Notes under the pieces: model-generated | What the model saw: the letters and a program-made list of their open reading frames with translations, nothing else | What the model was told of the DNA's origin: nothing | Databases searched by the model: none | Source: Pseudomonadota bacterium | GTDB lineage: Bacteria > Pseudomonadota > Alphaproteobacteria > Rhizobiales > Xanthobacteraceae | NCBI GenBank assembly: GCA_018240595.1 | Contig: JAFEFL010000070.1 | Coordinates: 186,001 to 250,000 of the forward strand | Reading direction: 5' to 3' | DNA length: 64,000 bases | Translations under genes and position numbers: made by a program | Shown here: piece by piece, positions 63,295-64,000 of the stretch | Layout: every line of letters begins with the position of its first letter | How positions within the stretch are numbered: position 1 is the first letter of the stretch

Positions 63295-64000
63295 TTACAA
63301 AAGTTGCAAGGGACGAATGGTCACACGGCCGTAGAATTCGCTGCGCGCCTGGCCCACGATCACCGTGCGCCACGGCACGCCAACGCTCGCTTCCAGCGTG
63401 ATCGGCGAATAAGGGGTCCACGACAGGCCGACGCCGGCGGAATCGAGCTGGGTGACCGACGGAAATGTCGAGAACACGGCGCCGCTGTCGAAGAAGGCGA
63501 AGAGGTCGAGCCCCTTGATCAGGTCCGACATGTTTCGGTGCAGTTCGAGATTGTAGTAATAGCCGCTGTCGCCCGATGCCGCATTGGTCGGATAACCGCG
63601 CACCGTTGTCGGACCACCGACCGAGAACAACTGGTCGCCAGGCAACAATTTCTCCCAGGTGTACTGCCAGCTGCCGAGCAGAACGGCGCTGAACTGCGCC
63701 GGCAGTTGCAGCGTGCCATTGGTCGAGCCCGTGAACGTATTGAAGCTGCGCTCGCCGCCGAGAATCTTGTCGTGCCAGTTGATGGTGTTGAAGCCCGGCG
63801 ACACCGTCAGGCTGTAGCTGGCGGCCAGCGCCGACAGCGACAGGCCGCCTGTGGTCTTTGAGTAGCGGTCGTTCGACACGGCGACGGCGGAGAAATCGCT
63901 TTCCGAGTTGCCGTAGGCATAGGCGCCGGTCGCCTGCAGCAGCCAGACGTCGTTGGTCCACACCGGCTGCGCCAGGTTAAGCGCGGCCTGGTTCGACGTG
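63295..64000 (-). CDS. Two-partner secretion outer-membrane transporter, C-terminal part (FhaC/ShlB family)
   Basis: The C-terminal part of an Omp85-superfamily TpsB transporter; the frame stays open to the window edge, so the start lies beyond 64000. About 235 residues are seen, all barrel. The barrel-lumen motif is VRGY in GGPTTVRGYPTNAASGD, and the sequence ends in a beta strand (GRVTIRPLQLL). It would export a large TpsA exoprotein, which should be encoded upstream outside this window. Confidence 0.85.
   Translation of the reverse strand, partial: TSNQAALNLAQPVWTNDVWLLQATGAYAYGNSESDFSAVAVSNDRYSKTTGGLSLSALAASYSLTVSPGFNTINWHDKILGGERSFNTFTGSTNGTLQLPAQFSAVLLGSWQYTWEKLLPGDQLFSVGGPTTVRGYPTNAASGDSGYYYNLELHRNMSDLIKGLDLFAFFDSGAVFSTFPSVTQLDSAGVGLSWTPYSPITLEASVGVPWRTVIVGQARSEFYGRVTIRPLQLL

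Overview
The window looks like chromosome from a GC-rich alphaproteobacterium, most likely of the Hyphomicrobiales (Bradyrhizobium/Xanthobacteraceae type). The basis is the high GC with GC-rich third positions, an HWE-type histidine kinase, a TamA-TamB pair, several peptide/opine and Liv-type ABC importers, and gene style; the genus cannot be fixed from sequence alone. I see no rRNA, tRNA, insertion sequence, prophage or CRISPR array. Nearly all of it is coding, in tightly packed and often overlapping operons.

Layout. 282-10802: a GNAT acetyltransferase, a class III aminotransferase and a HAD hydrolase, then a complete peptide-type ABC importer (binding protein, two permeases, fused double ATPase), an Lrp/AsnC regulator and a divergent FAD amino-acid oxidoreductase. 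11004-17322: TamA and TamB for outer-membrane assembly. 17436-20503: an Asp/Glu racemase-fold protein, a D-lactate/glycolate-type FAD dehydrogenase and an EthD-like protein. 20859-27212: a second peptide importer with a quinone-oxidoreductase-like enzyme. 27282-36622: an ArgE-like deacetylase and LysR regulator, divergent from a third importer that ends in an AbgB-like M20 amidohydrolase.

36732-45910 is a minus-strand signalling operon. It holds a 2108-residue hybrid histidine kinase with eleven 92-residue HAMP-type repeats and three receiver domains, an HWE kinase flanked by receivers, a small winged-helix-like protein and two tiny membrane proteins of DUF5985 type.

46156-60455 is the most interesting region. 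An eleven-gene minus-strand operon runs from a GntR/HutC regulator through a Liv-type importer, an isocitrate-lyase/PEP-mutase-family lyase, HyuB and HyuA (ATP-dependent hydantoinase/oxoprolinase), a Cys-less isochorismatase-fold protein and an FAD-dependent reductase/dehydrogenase. A divergent LeuC/LeuD-like hydro-lyase pair shares its control region, which carries a clear 16-bp palindrome. I read this as a catabolic regulon: import, ATP-driven opening of a cyclic amide or imide, redox step, hydration, and retro-aldol cleavage of a substituted malate. The substrate is unknown.

60456-64000: an ECF sigma factor, DUF4142 protein and cupredoxin, with a matching bipartite promoter motif before both the sigma gene and the DUF4142 gene; a DUF1330 protein; a bidirectional terminator; a secreted protein; and the C-terminal part of a two-partner-secretion (FhaC/ShlB) outer-membrane transporter cut by the window edge.

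A pattern that crosses regions: all four ABC importers carry a strong RNA hairpin (or a three-way junction) exactly between the binding-protein gene and the first permease gene.
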